Part shown: piece after piece, positions 36,627-45,556 of the stretch
Numbering within the stretch: the stretch's first letter is position 1
How the letters are laid out: each line of letters opens with the position of its first letter
DNA from: Mycobacterium sp.
Lineage (GTDB): Bacteria; Actinomycetota; Actinomycetes; Mycobacteriales; Mycobacteriaceae
Assembly: GCF_002863225.1 (NCBI RefSeq)
Contig: NZ_PKEK01000036.1
Span: 1 to 64,000 of the forward strand
Length of the DNA stretch: 64,000 nucleotides
Reading direction: 5' to 3'
Made by a program: the position numbers and the translations under genes
Notes under the pieces: model-generated
The model's database searches: none
The model's input: only the letters and a program-made list of their open reading frames with translations
Told to the model about the DNA's origin: nothing

Positions 36627-36673
36627 GTGACTACATGCGATATCAACCGAGCCGTGATATCGGATGCGGTCAC
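36627..36673. promoter_or_regulatory. 47-base extended palindrome, operator-like, upstream of the NlpC-MurK/MurQ operon
   Basis: A nested inverted repeat centred on base 36650: outer arms GTGAC (36627-36631) and GTCAC (36669-36673), each separated by 6 bases from inner arms CGATATC (36638-36644) and GATATCG (36656-36662), with an 11-base core. The 6-base spacers also match in part (CAT/ATG). It lies 88 bases before the NlpC start and 51 bases after the hydrolase stop. The perfect symmetry and position suggest a dimeric or tetrameric repressor site; the cognate regulator is not in the window. Confidence 0.55.
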
Positions 36674-36760
36674 AAAACGAAAAAAGAGAATTGCCTCGGA
36701 GAGGTGAATCCCCGCGTGCCGATCGTGCGCGGCAGTGCCCCTCCGATAGCGTCGACAGAC

Positions 36761-37789
36761 ATGACCGGCGCCGTGACCCGCATCGCGCTAGCCGGCATCA
36801 TGTCCATCGCCCTGGCAACGCCGGCCGCCGAGGCGGTGCCCGCGACCAAGAGCGCTTATGTCTCGGTCTCAGTGGCCACGGTGTGGACCACGCCGCAGAG
36901 CCCGCGCCCGGTCGACCACCTAGCCCTGACCAATCCGGTCGATATTCGCGACTGGGTGGCCGCGATGACGCAGGACCAGCAGGAAGCGCTTACCTCGGAC
37001 GAGCTCGACCAGACGCAGGTCCTCTTCGGCGACCGCGTGGTTGTCGTGCGGGAACAGGGCGACTGGGACGAGGTACGGGTCCCGGGCCAGGCCACCCCGA
37101 AGGACTCTCAGGGCTACCCCGGTTGGATTCTCAAGTCCCAGTTGGCAATCGACGCGGGCTACGGCGCACTGAAGGAATACGGCCCCTTTGCGCTTGCAGA
37201 TCGCGGTACTACCACTTGGCTGTACGGCGACTCCGCGCTTTCGGCCAAGGCCCTCGAGATCAGTGCCAACACCCGGCTTCCCGTCCTGAATCGCACCGCG
37301 ACGGCCGTGCAGGTGGCAACGCCCGATCGCGGCACGAAGTGGCTGGATGCCCGAACGGTGTCCGTCTACGAAAAGCCCACGGAAATAAAGCGTCCCACCG
37401 GAGCGGACCTAATCAAATACGCAGCCACGTTCGTCGGCATCCCCTACGTGTGGGGCGGCGTGTCCGGGTTCGGGATCGATTGCTCCGGCTTCACCGCCGC
37501 CGTCTACCAGGTGCACGGGATCACTCTGCCGCGCGACGCCGGCCCGCAAGCCGCCGATAACCGCGGCCGCGCAGTGGACAAATCTGCCCTGCAACCCGGC
37601 GATCTGCTCTTCTACTCGCACGAGGGTAAGGACCCCGTCAATCCCGACGCGATCCACCACGTGGCGATGTACTACGGGAACGGCACCATGATCGAGGCAT
37701 TCGACAAGTCGGAACCGGTGCGCATCACGCCCGTTCGACTCGACGGCGATTATTGGGGCGCGCGCCGCTACCTCGACCCGCCCCGATGA
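36761..37789 (+). CDS. Exported NlpC/P60 peptidoglycan hydrolase
   Basis: 342 aa from ATG 36761, which begins a typical signal peptide (ALAGIMSIALATPAAEA). The middle contains SH3-like segments (VLFGDRVVVVREQGDWDEVRV). The C-terminal NlpC/P60 domain has the catalytic Cys241 in YVWGGVSGFGIDCSGF, His in DAIHHVAMYYG and a third polar residue after it. NlpC/P60 enzymes cut D-Glu-meso-DAP links in peptidoglycan stem peptides. Its stop overlaps the start of the kinase-etherase fusion as ATGA, tying it to muropeptide use. The organisation suggests release and then recycling of wall fragments. Confidence 0.88.
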   Translation: MTGAVTRIALAGIMSIALATPAAEAVPATKSAYVSVSVATVWTTPQSPRPVDHLALTNPVDIRDWVAAMTQDQQEALTSDELDQTQVLFGDRVVVVREQGDWDEVRVPGQATPKDSQGYPGWILKSQLAIDAGYGALKEYGPFALADRGTTTWLYGDSALSAKALEISANTRLPVLNRTATAVQVATPDRGTKWLDARTVSVYEKPTEIKRPTGADLIKYAATFVGIPYVWGGVSGFGIDCSGFTAAVYQVHGITLPRDAGPQAADNRGRAVDKSALQPGDLLFYSHEGKDPVNPDAIHHVAMYYGNGTMIEAFDKSEPVRITPVRLDGDYWGARRYLDPPR

Positions 37790-39489
37790 TCCTTGCCGTC
37801 GACCTCGGCAAGACCTCCTGCCGCGCCGCCGCGGCCGGCCGCAGGGCCGCGGGCGCTGGTGCACCCGGGCTTGCGACGCCCGGCGGCGTACGGGCTGCCG
37901 AAGCGGCGATCCTAGCTGTCGCAACGGAACTCGGTCCGGTCGACGAGGTGATCGTGGGCGCCGCCGGAGCGTTCGCGGCGCCGGACGCGGCCCGCGCCCT
38001 GGGGCACGCGCTGCTGACGTCGCTGCGGGCGGAGCGGGTCGCGGTGACGAGTGACGCCGTCATTGCGCACGCGGGTGCGTTGAACGGGCAACCGGGCGTC
38101 GTGCTGATCATCGGCACCGGCGTCGTCGCGCTCGCGATCAATGCGCAGGGTGCGCTGCGGACCGTCGACGGCTGGGGCCCGTGGTTGGGCGACGAAGGCG
38201 GCGGCGCATGGATCGGCGCCAAAGGGCTGCGCGCGGCACTGCGCGCCCACGACGGCCGCGGCCCCGCCACCGTGCTACTCGACGCCGCCCGCGCCCGCTT
38301 AGGAGCGCCGGAAACCTGGCCCGCCCAACTCACCGATGCCGCCGCCCACGCGGCTTTCGCGCCCGACGTGCTCGCCGCTGAAGACGACCCAGTGGCCGTC
38401 GAGATCGTCCATGCCGCCGCCGACGCCATCGACACGACGGCCCGCGCGGCCGGGGACGGCCCGATTGCAATAGTCGGCGGTCTCGCGGAGCACCCAGCGC
38501 TGCGCGGCACGCTCAACGCAGTCCCGCCCGCCGGCGATGCGCTGGACGGCGCACTGCGGCTGACCCGAATTCACGAGCCCCACGTCATCCGCGCGCAAGC
38601 CAAACCCGTTGTCGTACAGGGCCTCGATGCCCTCGCCACCGAAGCTGCCCGTCCGGACCTGCATGACCTTGATGCGCGGCCGATAAAAGACGTCGTCGCA
38701 CTGCTGGTCGCCGCCGAAGGCGAGGCGCACGCCGCGATAGAAGTGGCGGTCCCGCGTATCGCCCAAGCTGCCGAGGCGATCGTCACGCGCCTCCAACACG
38801 GAGGCCGCCTGATCTACGCCGGCGCCGGAACACCCGGACGCCTCGGTGTGCTCGACGCGGCCGAATGCGGCCCCACCTTCGGCACCGATCTGGTCCGCGG
38901 CGTGATCGCCGGCGGGCCAACGGCTTTGACCGAGGCGATCGAGGGCGCTGAAGACACGTTCGACCCTGCCGACCTGGATGACCTGACCGCCGCCGACGCG
39001 GTCGTCGGGATCACGGCGTCAGGACGCACGCCGTATGTGCTCGGCGCGCTCGACTACGCGCACACACGAGGCGCGCTGACTGTCGCGATCGTCAACAACG
39101 CCGGCAGCGAAGCGTCGGCCGATATCATCGTCGAATTGCTGACGGGCGCAGAGATTCTCGCCGGATCCACCCGGTTGACCGCAGGGACAGCGCAGAAGGT
39201 CGCGCTCAACGCGCTCTCGACCAGCGTGATGATCGCGCTCGGCAAGGCCTACGGACCGCGGATGGTCGACGTCCGCCTGACCAACGCGAAGGTGCGCCGA
39301 CGGGCGGTGCGCATAGTCCGCGATGCCGCCGGGGTCGACGAGCAGACCGCGGCCGCCGCGCTCGCCGCCGCCGGCGGTCACGCCAAGACCGCGATCGTCG
39401 CGCTGCTCGCGGGCATCGACGCGGCGGAGGCCACTGTCCGGCTCGAACGGACACGAGGCCACGTACGGGCCGCACTCGGTGAGCGTTAG
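37786..39489 (+). CDS. Fusion of BadF/MurK-like sugar kinase and MurQ (N-acetylmuramic acid 6-phosphate etherase)
   Basis: 567 aa from ATG 37786, overlapping the NlpC stop by 4 bases. Residues 1 to about 265 are an ASKHA kinase: ILAVDLGKTS at the N-terminus, IIGTGVVALAIN, and DGWGPWLGDEGGGAWIG, as in N-acetylglucosamine/N-acetylmuramic acid kinases of the BadF/MurK group. The C-terminal half is a MurQ SIS domain: GGRLIYAGAGTPGRLGVLDA, then ECGPTFG, AIEGAEDTFD, and NNAGSEASADI. MurQ removes lactate from MurNAc 6-phosphate to give GlcNAc 6-phosphate. The pairing in one chain would phosphorylate cell-wall sugars and then cleave the ether. MurQ normally has GTSGR where this has GTPGR. Confidence 0.85.
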   Translation: MILAVDLGKTSCRAAAAGRRAAGAGAPGLATPGGVRAAEAAILAVATELGPVDEVIVGAAGAFAAPDAARALGHALLTSLRAERVAVTSDAVIAHAGALNGQPGVVLIIGTGVVALAINAQGALRTVDGWGPWLGDEGGGAWIGAKGLRAALRAHDGRGPATVLLDAARARLGAPETWPAQLTDAAAHAAFAPDVLAAEDDPVAVEIVHAAADAIDTTARAAGDGPIAIVGGLAEHPALRGTLNAVPPAGDALDGALRLTRIHEPHVIRAQAKPVVVQGLDALATEAARPDLHDLDARPIKDVVALLVAAEGEAHAAIEVAVPRIAQAAEAIVTRLQHGGRLIYAGAGTPGRLGVLDAAECGPTFGTDLVRGVIAGGPTALTEAIEGAEDTFDPADLDDLTAADAVVGITASGRTPYVLGALDYAHTRGALTVAIVNNAGSEASADIIVELLTGAEILAGSTRLTAGTAQKVALNALSTSVMIALGKAYGPRMVDVRLTNAKVRRRAVRIVRDAAGVDEQTAAAALAAAGGHAKTAIVALLAGIDAAEATVRLERTRGHVRAALGER

Positions 39490-40496
39490 CCGGGCGGGAC
39501 GACGCGGACCCCGCGGCGGTACCGGGTGGGACCGCAGCCGAACCAGCGCCGACATGACCGGCTGAGCACACTTTGTTCGGCGTACCCGAGTTCTCGGGTC
39601 AGGTGGGTGAGGCTGATGTCGGTGTCACGCAGGTAGTGCTCGGCGGTCTCACGGCGCACGCTGTCGATGAGTTCGCCGAACGTGGTTCGCTCCGCCTGCA
39701 ATCGACGGTGCAAGGCCTTCGGATGCAGGTCGAACTGCGCGGCGATCAATTCCAGGCTGGCCGCGCCGGTCGGCAACAACTGCCGGACCATCCTGCGCAC
39801 CGACTCGGTCATGGCGGGCTGATGCGGGGCGATGCCACGCAGGTACCGCACGACCGCTTGATGGGTCAGCGCGTCCTGTTCGAGTGGGCGCGCGAGATCG
39901 GCTGTGCGAAAGGTGAATCCAGCGATGGGCTGGGCGAAGTGCGGACGGCAGCCGAAGTAGCTCGCATAGTCGGCCTTTGCGGTGAGCGGCCGGTGCGGGA
40001 GGTGCACCGTCAGCGGTCTGTACTCGGCGCCGAGCATGAACCGCAACATGCCCAGCGACACTCCCAACGACAATTCGGTGGTCTGCGGATGCGGTGGCGG
40101 TCGCTCGATCAACACCTCGAACGCGTAGAACGAGTGCTCGGGATTGGCGCACGGGTCGATATGGGCGGCAATCGCCGGGCTGTAGGCCGCCAGAAACGTC
40201 TCGACGATCACGAAGGCGTCGCCGACGGTGGCAGCGGTGCGCGCCGCGACACCGAGCGGACCGAGGATCTCGATGCCCTGCCGCAGCGCCAAGCGCCGCC
40301 CGAAATCCGGAGTCGAGGTGGCTGCCGCCGCCGTCTCGACTGCCTCGATGAGACTCAGGTACGGCAGAAAAACCTCGTGGTCACCGACATCGCCGGCCGA
40401 GACGCCGGCGGCCTCCAGTAGCGCGACCGGATCGCTGCCCAACTCTGTCACCAACTGCGGATATCCCGACAGCGATGTGCCACGGACCACAGACAT
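39486..40496 (-). CDS. AraC-family transcriptional regulator
   Basis: 336 aa from ATG 40496 (MSVVRG); an in-frame start at 40532 would add 12 residues. The N-terminal ~200 residues match the arabinose-binding-like domain of AraC regulators of the OruR/ArgR type, and the C-terminal DNA-binding half has the double helix-turn-helix: SLELIAAQFDLHPKALHRRL and ISLTHLTRELGYAEQSVLSR followed by WFGCGPTRYRR. It is convergent with the kinase-etherase fusion, overlapping by 4 bases, and divergent from the amidohydrolase, whose promoter region holds a phased TGTC array that this protein may bind. Confidence 0.88.
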   Translation of the reverse strand: MSVVRGTSLSGYPQLVTELGSDPVALLEAAGVSAGDVGDHEVFLPYLSLIEAVETAAAATSTPDFGRRLALRQGIEILGPLGVAARTAATVGDAFVIVETFLAAYSPAIAAHIDPCANPEHSFYAFEVLIERPPPHPQTTELSLGVSLGMLRFMLGAEYRPLTVHLPHRPLTAKADYASYFGCRPHFAQPIAGFTFRTADLARPLEQDALTHQAVVRYLRGIAPHQPAMTESVRRMVRQLLPTGAASLELIAAQFDLHPKALHRRLQAERTTFGELIDSVRRETAEHYLRDTDISLTHLTRELGYAEQSVLSRSCRRWFGCGPTRYRRGVRVVPPG

Positions 40497-40531
40497 GTCA
40501 ACAAATGTCAAATACTTGTCCGCAACTGTCA
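40495..40531. promoter_or_regulatory. Four helically phased TGTC repeats between araC-type gene and amidohydrolase
   Basis: TGTC occurs at 40496, 40506, 40517 and 40527, at intervals of 10, 11 and 10 bases, so all four face the same side of the helix. The context is ATGTCAA, ATGTCAA, TTGTCCG and CTGTCAA. AraC-family proteins commonly bind directly repeated sites of this kind. The array overlaps the chosen start codon of the regulator gene and lies about 50-80 bases upstream of the amidohydrolase start, so it could mediate both autoregulation and activation. Confidence 0.5.
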
Positions 40532-40579
40532 AGACGTCGACGCGATCCGGCCCGCATTCTGATTATGGAGAGGACCACC

Positions 40580-42382
40580 ATGAGCTTTGACACCGTGATT
40601 CGCAATGGGCGCTGGTTCGACGGCACCGGCGCACCGTCGGCGATCCGCAACATCGGCATCCTCGGCGGCCGCATTGCGGCGATCAGCGAACAGCCGCTCG
40701 ACGAGACCGGATGCGGCCACGTGATCGACGCCGACGGCAAGTGGGTGATGCCCGGCATGGTCGACATCCACACCCACTACGACGTCGAGGTGCTCGGCGG
40801 ACCGGAACTGTCGGAGTCGCTGCGCCACGGCGTGACGACGGTCCTGCTGGGTTCGTGTTCGCTGTCGACCGTCCATGTCGACAGCCAGGACGCCGGTGAT
40901 CTGTTCGGCCGGGTGGAAGCCATTCCGCGCGACCACGTCATCGGCACGATCGACCAGCACAAGACGTGGAGCAACTGCGAGGAGTACATCACCGCGTTGG
41001 AGTCGCGGACGCTGGGCCCGAATCTCGCTGCGTTCATCGGCCATTCGGACATGCGCGCTGCGACCATGGGTTTGGATCGCGCCACCCGGAAAGAGGTGAC
41101 CCCGACCGCGTCCGAGCAGGCGCAGATGGAGCGGATGCTCACCGAGGCGCTGGACGCCGGATTCGTCGGAATGTCCTCCCAGCAACTGCTGTTCGACAAG
41201 CTCGACGGGGAGACCTGCCGCTCGCGCACCTTGCCTTCGACCTACGCCAAACCGCGCGAGCTGCGCCGGCTGAAGTCGTTGTTGCGGCGCAGAGGACGAG
41301 TCCTGCAGGCGGGTCCCGACATTCAGAATCCGTTCAACATCGCATCCCAGGTGGCCCAGTCGCTGGGTGTGCTGCGCAAGTCGCTGAAAACCAGCCTTCT
41401 CTCGGCCGCCGACATCAAGGCGAATCCGTGGCTGATCGCGATGCTGGGCCCCGGAGCGCGTCTGGTCAACCGGCTCGGCGGCAACTTCCGCTGGCAGCAT
41501 CTGCCGGTGCCCTTCGAGGTGTATGCCGACGGCATCGACCTGGTGATCTTCGAGGAGTTTGGCTCCGGTGCGGCCGCCATGCACTTGAAAGAGCAAGTGG
41601 CGCAACGTCTGGAGCTGCTGCGCGACGAGGACTACCGGCGTCGGTTCCGCAAGGATTACGACAGCAAGTTCGGTCTGCGGGTGTGGCACCGCGACTTCTT
41701 CGACGCCGAAATCGTCGACTGCCCAGATCATTCGGTGATCGGGAAGTCGTTCGGACAGGTAGGAGTCGATCGCGGCGGACTGCATCCCGTCGACGCGTTC
41801 CTCGACCTCGTCGTCGAGCACGGCACCGCACTGCGCTGGCGCACCACGATCTCCAATCACCGGCCCGACATGCTCAAGAAGCTGGCCAGCGATGCCGGCG
41901 TCCAGATGGGCTTCTCCGATGCCGGCGCGCACCTGCGCAACATGGCCTTCTACAACTTCGGCCTACGCCTGCTACGCCACGTCCACGATGCCCAGCAGGC
42001 CGGCCGGCCGTTCATGACCGTCGAGCGGGCGGTGCACCGACTCACCGGCGAACTGGCCGACTGGTACGGCATCGACGCCGGGCACCTCCGGCCGGGCGAC
42101 CGCGCCGACCTGGTGATCGTCGACCCCGCACACCTCGACGAATCGCTGGACGACTACGCCGAGCAGACCGTCGAGCAATACGGCGGACTCTCCCGGATGG
42201 TCAACCGCAACGACGACACCGTCAGCGCCGTGCTGGTCGCCGGCCAAGCGGTGTTCCTCGACGGCAAACCGACCGAGGTGCTGGGCACCCAGCGCACCGG
42301 CAGCTTCCTGCGCGCGTACGCCACCGCGATGACGAACCACGTCGAGTTGGCCTCCGCTGCAACGGCGGTCAGCACGTCCTAA
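40580..42382 (+). CDS. N-acyl-D-amino-acid deacylase-like amidohydrolase
   Basis: 600 aa from ATG 40580, with GGAGAGGACCACC as ribosome binding site. Amidohydrolase features: an N-terminal beta-sandwich with VIRNGRWFDGTG and GGRIAAI, the metal motif DIHTHYDVE, HGVTTVLLGSCS, and later LRWRTTISNHRPD, GFSDAGAHLRNM and PGDRADLVIVDPAH. The family hydrolyses N-acyl-D-amino acids or related cyclic amides; the exact substrate cannot be told. It is divergent from the AraC regulator and is followed by a patatin gene 49 bases downstream. Confidence 0.85.
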   Translation: MSFDTVIRNGRWFDGTGAPSAIRNIGILGGRIAAISEQPLDETGCGHVIDADGKWVMPGMVDIHTHYDVEVLGGPELSESLRHGVTTVLLGSCSLSTVHVDSQDAGDLFGRVEAIPRDHVIGTIDQHKTWSNCEEYITALESRTLGPNLAAFIGHSDMRAATMGLDRATRKEVTPTASEQAQMERMLTEALDAGFVGMSSQQLLFDKLDGETCRSRTLPSTYAKPRELRRLKSLLRRRGRVLQAGPDIQNPFNIASQVAQSLGVLRKSLKTSLLSAADIKANPWLIAMLGPGARLVNRLGGNFRWQHLPVPFEVYADGIDLVIFEEFGSGAAAMHLKEQVAQRLELLRDEDYRRRFRKDYDSKFGLRVWHRDFFDAEIVDCPDHSVIGKSFGQVGVDRGGLHPVDAFLDLVVEHGTALRWRTTISNHRPDMLKKLASDAGVQMGFSDAGAHLRNMAFYNFGLRLLRHVHDAQQAGRPFMTVERAVHRLTGELADWYGIDAGHLRPGDRADLVIVDPAHLDESLDDYAEQTVEQYGGLSRMVNRNDDTVSAVLVAGQAVFLDGKPTEVLGTQRTGSFLRAYATAMTNHVELASAATAVSTS

Positions 42383-42431
42383 GCGACGAACTGGGCCGGA
42401 CCGCGTGTAATTCGCCGCGGGGCCCAGCGGC

Positions 42432-44132
42432 ATGAGTAGGTTGATCCCCATGCGGATCCCGGTCGTCGACACGGTGCTGGGCCGGCTCGGCCGCCGCGAC
42501 GCCGGGCTCGAGCTCATCGAGGAGCTCGAGGACGAGGCCGTTCAGCCCGTAGACCCTGACGACCTGCTCTCCGCTGAACCGAACCTGCTGCTGCAGCGGA
42601 TGGAAAACCGGCTGATCCGTCACCATCTCGCCGCTCCCGACGTGCTCAGCGCCGAGGACCTGCGCCAGCTGCGTTACATCCTCAACTTCGCCCGCCTGGC
42701 CGACTTCGAGCCCGGCGCGGCGGGCCCGGACGGCACCCGCGGGCGCGGCGACGTCTCGGTCGGCGCCGAAGTCGCACCGTGGCGGTCACGGGTCGCCGAC
42801 GCGCTCTACGGCCCACTGCGCGAGGAGCGGGATCCCGTGACCGCGCTGCGGACCGCACGCGGCGCACTGGAGAACTTGGCCGCCGACCAGGACGACCAGC
42901 GTCGTGTACTGATCGAGCGACATGGAAACGACTTCTCCGCAACGGAATTGGATGCCGAGGTTGGCTACAAGAAACTCGTCACCGTGCTCGGCGGCGGTGG
43001 GGGAGCGGGTTTCGTCTACATCGGTGGCATGCGGCGGCTGCTGGAGGCCGGCCAGACGCCCGACTACATGATCAGCGCGTCGATCGGGTCGATCCTGGGC
43101 AGCCTGGTCAGCCGCGAGTTGCCGGTCCCGATCGAGGAATACGTCGCCTGGGCGAAGACGGTGTCCTACCGCGCCATCCTCGGGCCCGAACGGTTGCGCC
43201 GCCGCCACGGGCTGGCCGGCATGTTCGCGCTGCGCTTCGACGAGTTCGCCGGCGCGATGCTCAGCCGCGAAGACGGGCAGCGAATGCGCATGTCGGACTT
43301 GGCGATTCCGTTCGACGTCGTGGTCGCCGGAGTCCGCCGGCAGCCCTATACGGCGTTGCCTTCCCGGTTCCGCCGTCCCGCGTTGGCGGCGCTGCAGATG
43401 CGGTCGGTGCCGTTCCGTCCGATCGGCATCGGCCCGGTGGTGGGCACCCGGATGTGGCAGGTGGCCGCGTTCATCGACCTGCGGGTGGTCAAGCCGATCA
43501 TCATCGGCGACGACAGCCCGGCCCGCGACTTCGACGTCGTCGACGCCGCGTCGTTCTCGGCCGCGATTCCCGGTGTGCTGCACCATGAAACGACCGATCC
43601 GCGAATGATCCCGCTCCTCGACGACCTCTTCGCGGAAGAAGGCATCGCGGCCCTGGTCGACGGCGGCACGGCCAGCAACGTCCCGATCGAACTGGCCTGG
43701 AAGCGCGTGCGCGACGGCCGGCTCGGCACCCGCAATGCCTGTTATCTGGCGTTCGATTGCTTTCACCCGCAGTGGGATCCGCGCAACCTGTGGCTGGTGC
43801 CGATCACCCAGGCCGTCCAGCTGCAGATGGTCCGCAACGCGCCCTACGCCGACCACCTCGTCAGGTTCGGGCCGACGCTGTCGCCGGTGAACCTGGCCCC
43901 GTCGTCGGCGTCCATCGACCGCGCCAGCCGATGGGGCCACGACAGTGTCGACAAGGCCATCCCGCTGACGACAGCACTGCTGACGCCCACGTGGTGGGAG
44001 GGCGACAGCCCGCCGGTCGCCAAGCCGAAGACCCTGCCGAAGTCGGTGGCGTCACCGATGAGCGCGGTGATGGCCGCGATTCAGGCGCCGACGAACCGGC
44101 TGTCCCGGTGGCGGGACCGCTACCTGACGTGA
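42432..44132 (+). CDS. Patatin-like phospholipase with DUF3336-type N-terminus and a variant nucleophile motif
   Basis: 566 aa. The patatin core begins at about residue 182: VTVLGGGGGAGFVYIGGM (oxyanion loop), YMISASIGSILG with the presumed nucleophile Ser217, and VDGGTASNVPIELA with the catalytic Asp. The nucleophile elbow reads S-A-S-I-G where the family has G-x-S-x-G; the first glycine is replaced. A helical N-terminus (residues 1-180) precedes it, similar to lipid-droplet patatins. It would hydrolyse acylglycerols or phospholipids at a membrane. Its stop overlaps the GTG start of the next gene. Confidence 0.8.
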   Translation: MSRLIPMRIPVVDTVLGRLGRRDAGLELIEELEDEAVQPVDPDDLLSAEPNLLLQRMENRLIRHHLAAPDVLSAEDLRQLRYILNFARLADFEPGAAGPDGTRGRGDVSVGAEVAPWRSRVADALYGPLREERDPVTALRTARGALENLAADQDDQRRVLIERHGNDFSATELDAEVGYKKLVTVLGGGGGAGFVYIGGMRRLLEAGQTPDYMISASIGSILGSLVSRELPVPIEEYVAWAKTVSYRAILGPERLRRRHGLAGMFALRFDEFAGAMLSREDGQRMRMSDLAIPFDVVVAGVRRQPYTALPSRFRRPALAALQMRSVPFRPIGIGPVVGTRMWQVAAFIDLRVVKPIIIGDDSPARDFDVVDAASFSAAIPGVLHHETTDPRMIPLLDDLFAEEGIAALVDGGTASNVPIELAWKRVRDGRLGTRNACYLAFDCFHPQWDPRNLWLVPITQAVQLQMVRNAPYADHLVRFGPTLSPVNLAPSSASIDRASRWGHDSVDKAIPLTTALLTPTWWEGDSPPVAKPKTLPKSVASPMSAVMAAIQAPTNRLSRWRDRYLT

Positions 44133-45478
44133 AGCGGTCAGCCATCGCCGTGGGACTCGCCGTGCTGATGCTCGTGACGGCGTCATCGGCCAGGAATGCG
44201 GTGATCCGCGCAGGAATACGGCCTGCCGCAACCGAATTCGCGTCGATCTCCACGCTGATGAACGACGCGATCGCGGCGGAGAAGCTGCCGGGCGGTGTGG
44301 TGGTTGTCGGACACGGCGGGAAAACCGTCTTCCACCGGGCGTACGGCTCGCGCAAACTCGCTGGGGAACAGGGGTTGGACGGCTCGCCCGCGCCCGCTGA
44401 ACCGATGACCGAGGACACCATCTTCGACATCGCCTCGCTGACGAAACCACTCGCCACCGCGACCGCCGTCATGCAGCTCTACGAAGACGGCAAGGTGTCG
44501 CTCGACGAGCCCGTGCAAACCTACTTGCCCGACTTCAACGCCGCCAACGACGCAGAGCGGCAACGGGTCACCGTTCGTATGTTGCTGACGCACACCTCCG
44601 GCGAACCGATCGACGTCGACCTCGCAGACCCGTGGGGTCTGGGTCGCGCCGACAAAGCCGAAGGCATTCGCCGCGCGCTGGTCATGCCGCTGCAGTCAGC
44701 GCCCGGTGCGGTTTTTCGGTATGCCGACATCAACTACATCCTGCTCGGTGCGTTGATCGAAAAGCTGTCCGGCCAAACGGAAGACGCGTACGCCCAGCGG
44801 AACATCTTCGAGCCCCTGGAGATGACCGACACCCGCTACCTGCCGCCGGCCGGCCTGGTGCCGCGCACCGCGCCGACCGCCGTCGACGACCAGAGCAGCG
44901 CGGATCCGGCTCAGAATCCCGATTTCGGTCGCTTGCTGCGGGGCGTCGTGCACGATCCGACGGCACGGCGTATGGGAGGAGTGGCCGGGCACGCCGGCGT
45001 GTTCGCGACAGCGCACGACGTCGGCCTCTTTGCACAGGCCCTGCTCGATCGGCTCGCGAACCGGCCCAGCGGTTTTCCGCTGCGGCAGGCGACTCTGGCG
45101 GTGATGACGAGCCCTCAGCAACCCGGACATCACGCCGGTCAAGTCGAAGCCGCCAACGAGGCCATCCGGAAAGCCGTCGCAACGACGCCCAACGCCGCTG
45201 ATCCGCTGCTCGCTCCGCACTATCCGGCAATCGAGGGGCAGGAGTTGTTCGGCTTCGGCTGGGATATCGACACGGCGTTCTCCAAGCCGCGCGGTCTGAT
45301 CTTTCCGGTCGGCAGCTTCGGCGCCACCGGCTTCACCGGAACCTCGCTCTGGCTTGACCCGGGCTCGGACAGCTACGTCATTCTGCTTGCGAACGCGATT
45401 CATCTGCGCGGCAGCCCACCCATCTCAGGGCTGCGGGGTGACGTGGCAACCGCGGCGGCCGAGGCCCTGCGACTTTGA
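44129..45478 (+). CDS. Serine beta-lactamase/D-Ala-D-Ala peptidase-like hydrolase, exported
   Basis: 449 aa from GTG 44129 (GTGA overlap with the patatin stop). A signal or anchor peptide is visible (IAVGLAVLMLVTASSA). Class C-type motifs: SLTK at 103-106 with the nucleophile Ser and Lys, YADINY as the second triad motif, and GATGFTG near the C-terminus in place of KTG. Such proteins include esterases (EstB), peptidases and beta-lactamases. It is cotranslated with the patatin gene, so lipid or wall ester hydrolysis is more likely than drug resistance. Confidence 0.85.
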   Translation: MKRSAIAVGLAVLMLVTASSARNAVIRAGIRPAATEFASISTLMNDAIAAEKLPGGVVVVGHGGKTVFHRAYGSRKLAGEQGLDGSPAPAEPMTEDTIFDIASLTKPLATATAVMQLYEDGKVSLDEPVQTYLPDFNAANDAERQRVTVRMLLTHTSGEPIDVDLADPWGLGRADKAEGIRRALVMPLQSAPGAVFRYADINYILLGALIEKLSGQTEDAYAQRNIFEPLEMTDTRYLPPAGLVPRTAPTAVDDQSSADPAQNPDFGRLLRGVVHDPTARRMGGVAGHAGVFATAHDVGLFAQALLDRLANRPSGFPLRQATLAVMTSPQQPGHHAGQVEAANEAIRKAVATTPNAADPLLAPHYPAIEGQELFGFGWDIDTAFSKPRGLIFPVGSFGATGFTGTSLWLDPGSDSYVILLANAIHLRGSPPISGLRGDVATAAAEALRL

Positions 45479-45556
45479 TCCCGCGGAAATAATTCGGACC
45501 ATAGTCCGGTTAGCCCTCGGTGTTGTGCGAAAGTCCAAGCCAAAGGGAGAACCACC

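Noticed and set aside
40529..41932. A 467-residue minus-strand frame
   Set aside because: Antisense to the amidohydrolase, with no recognisable domain.
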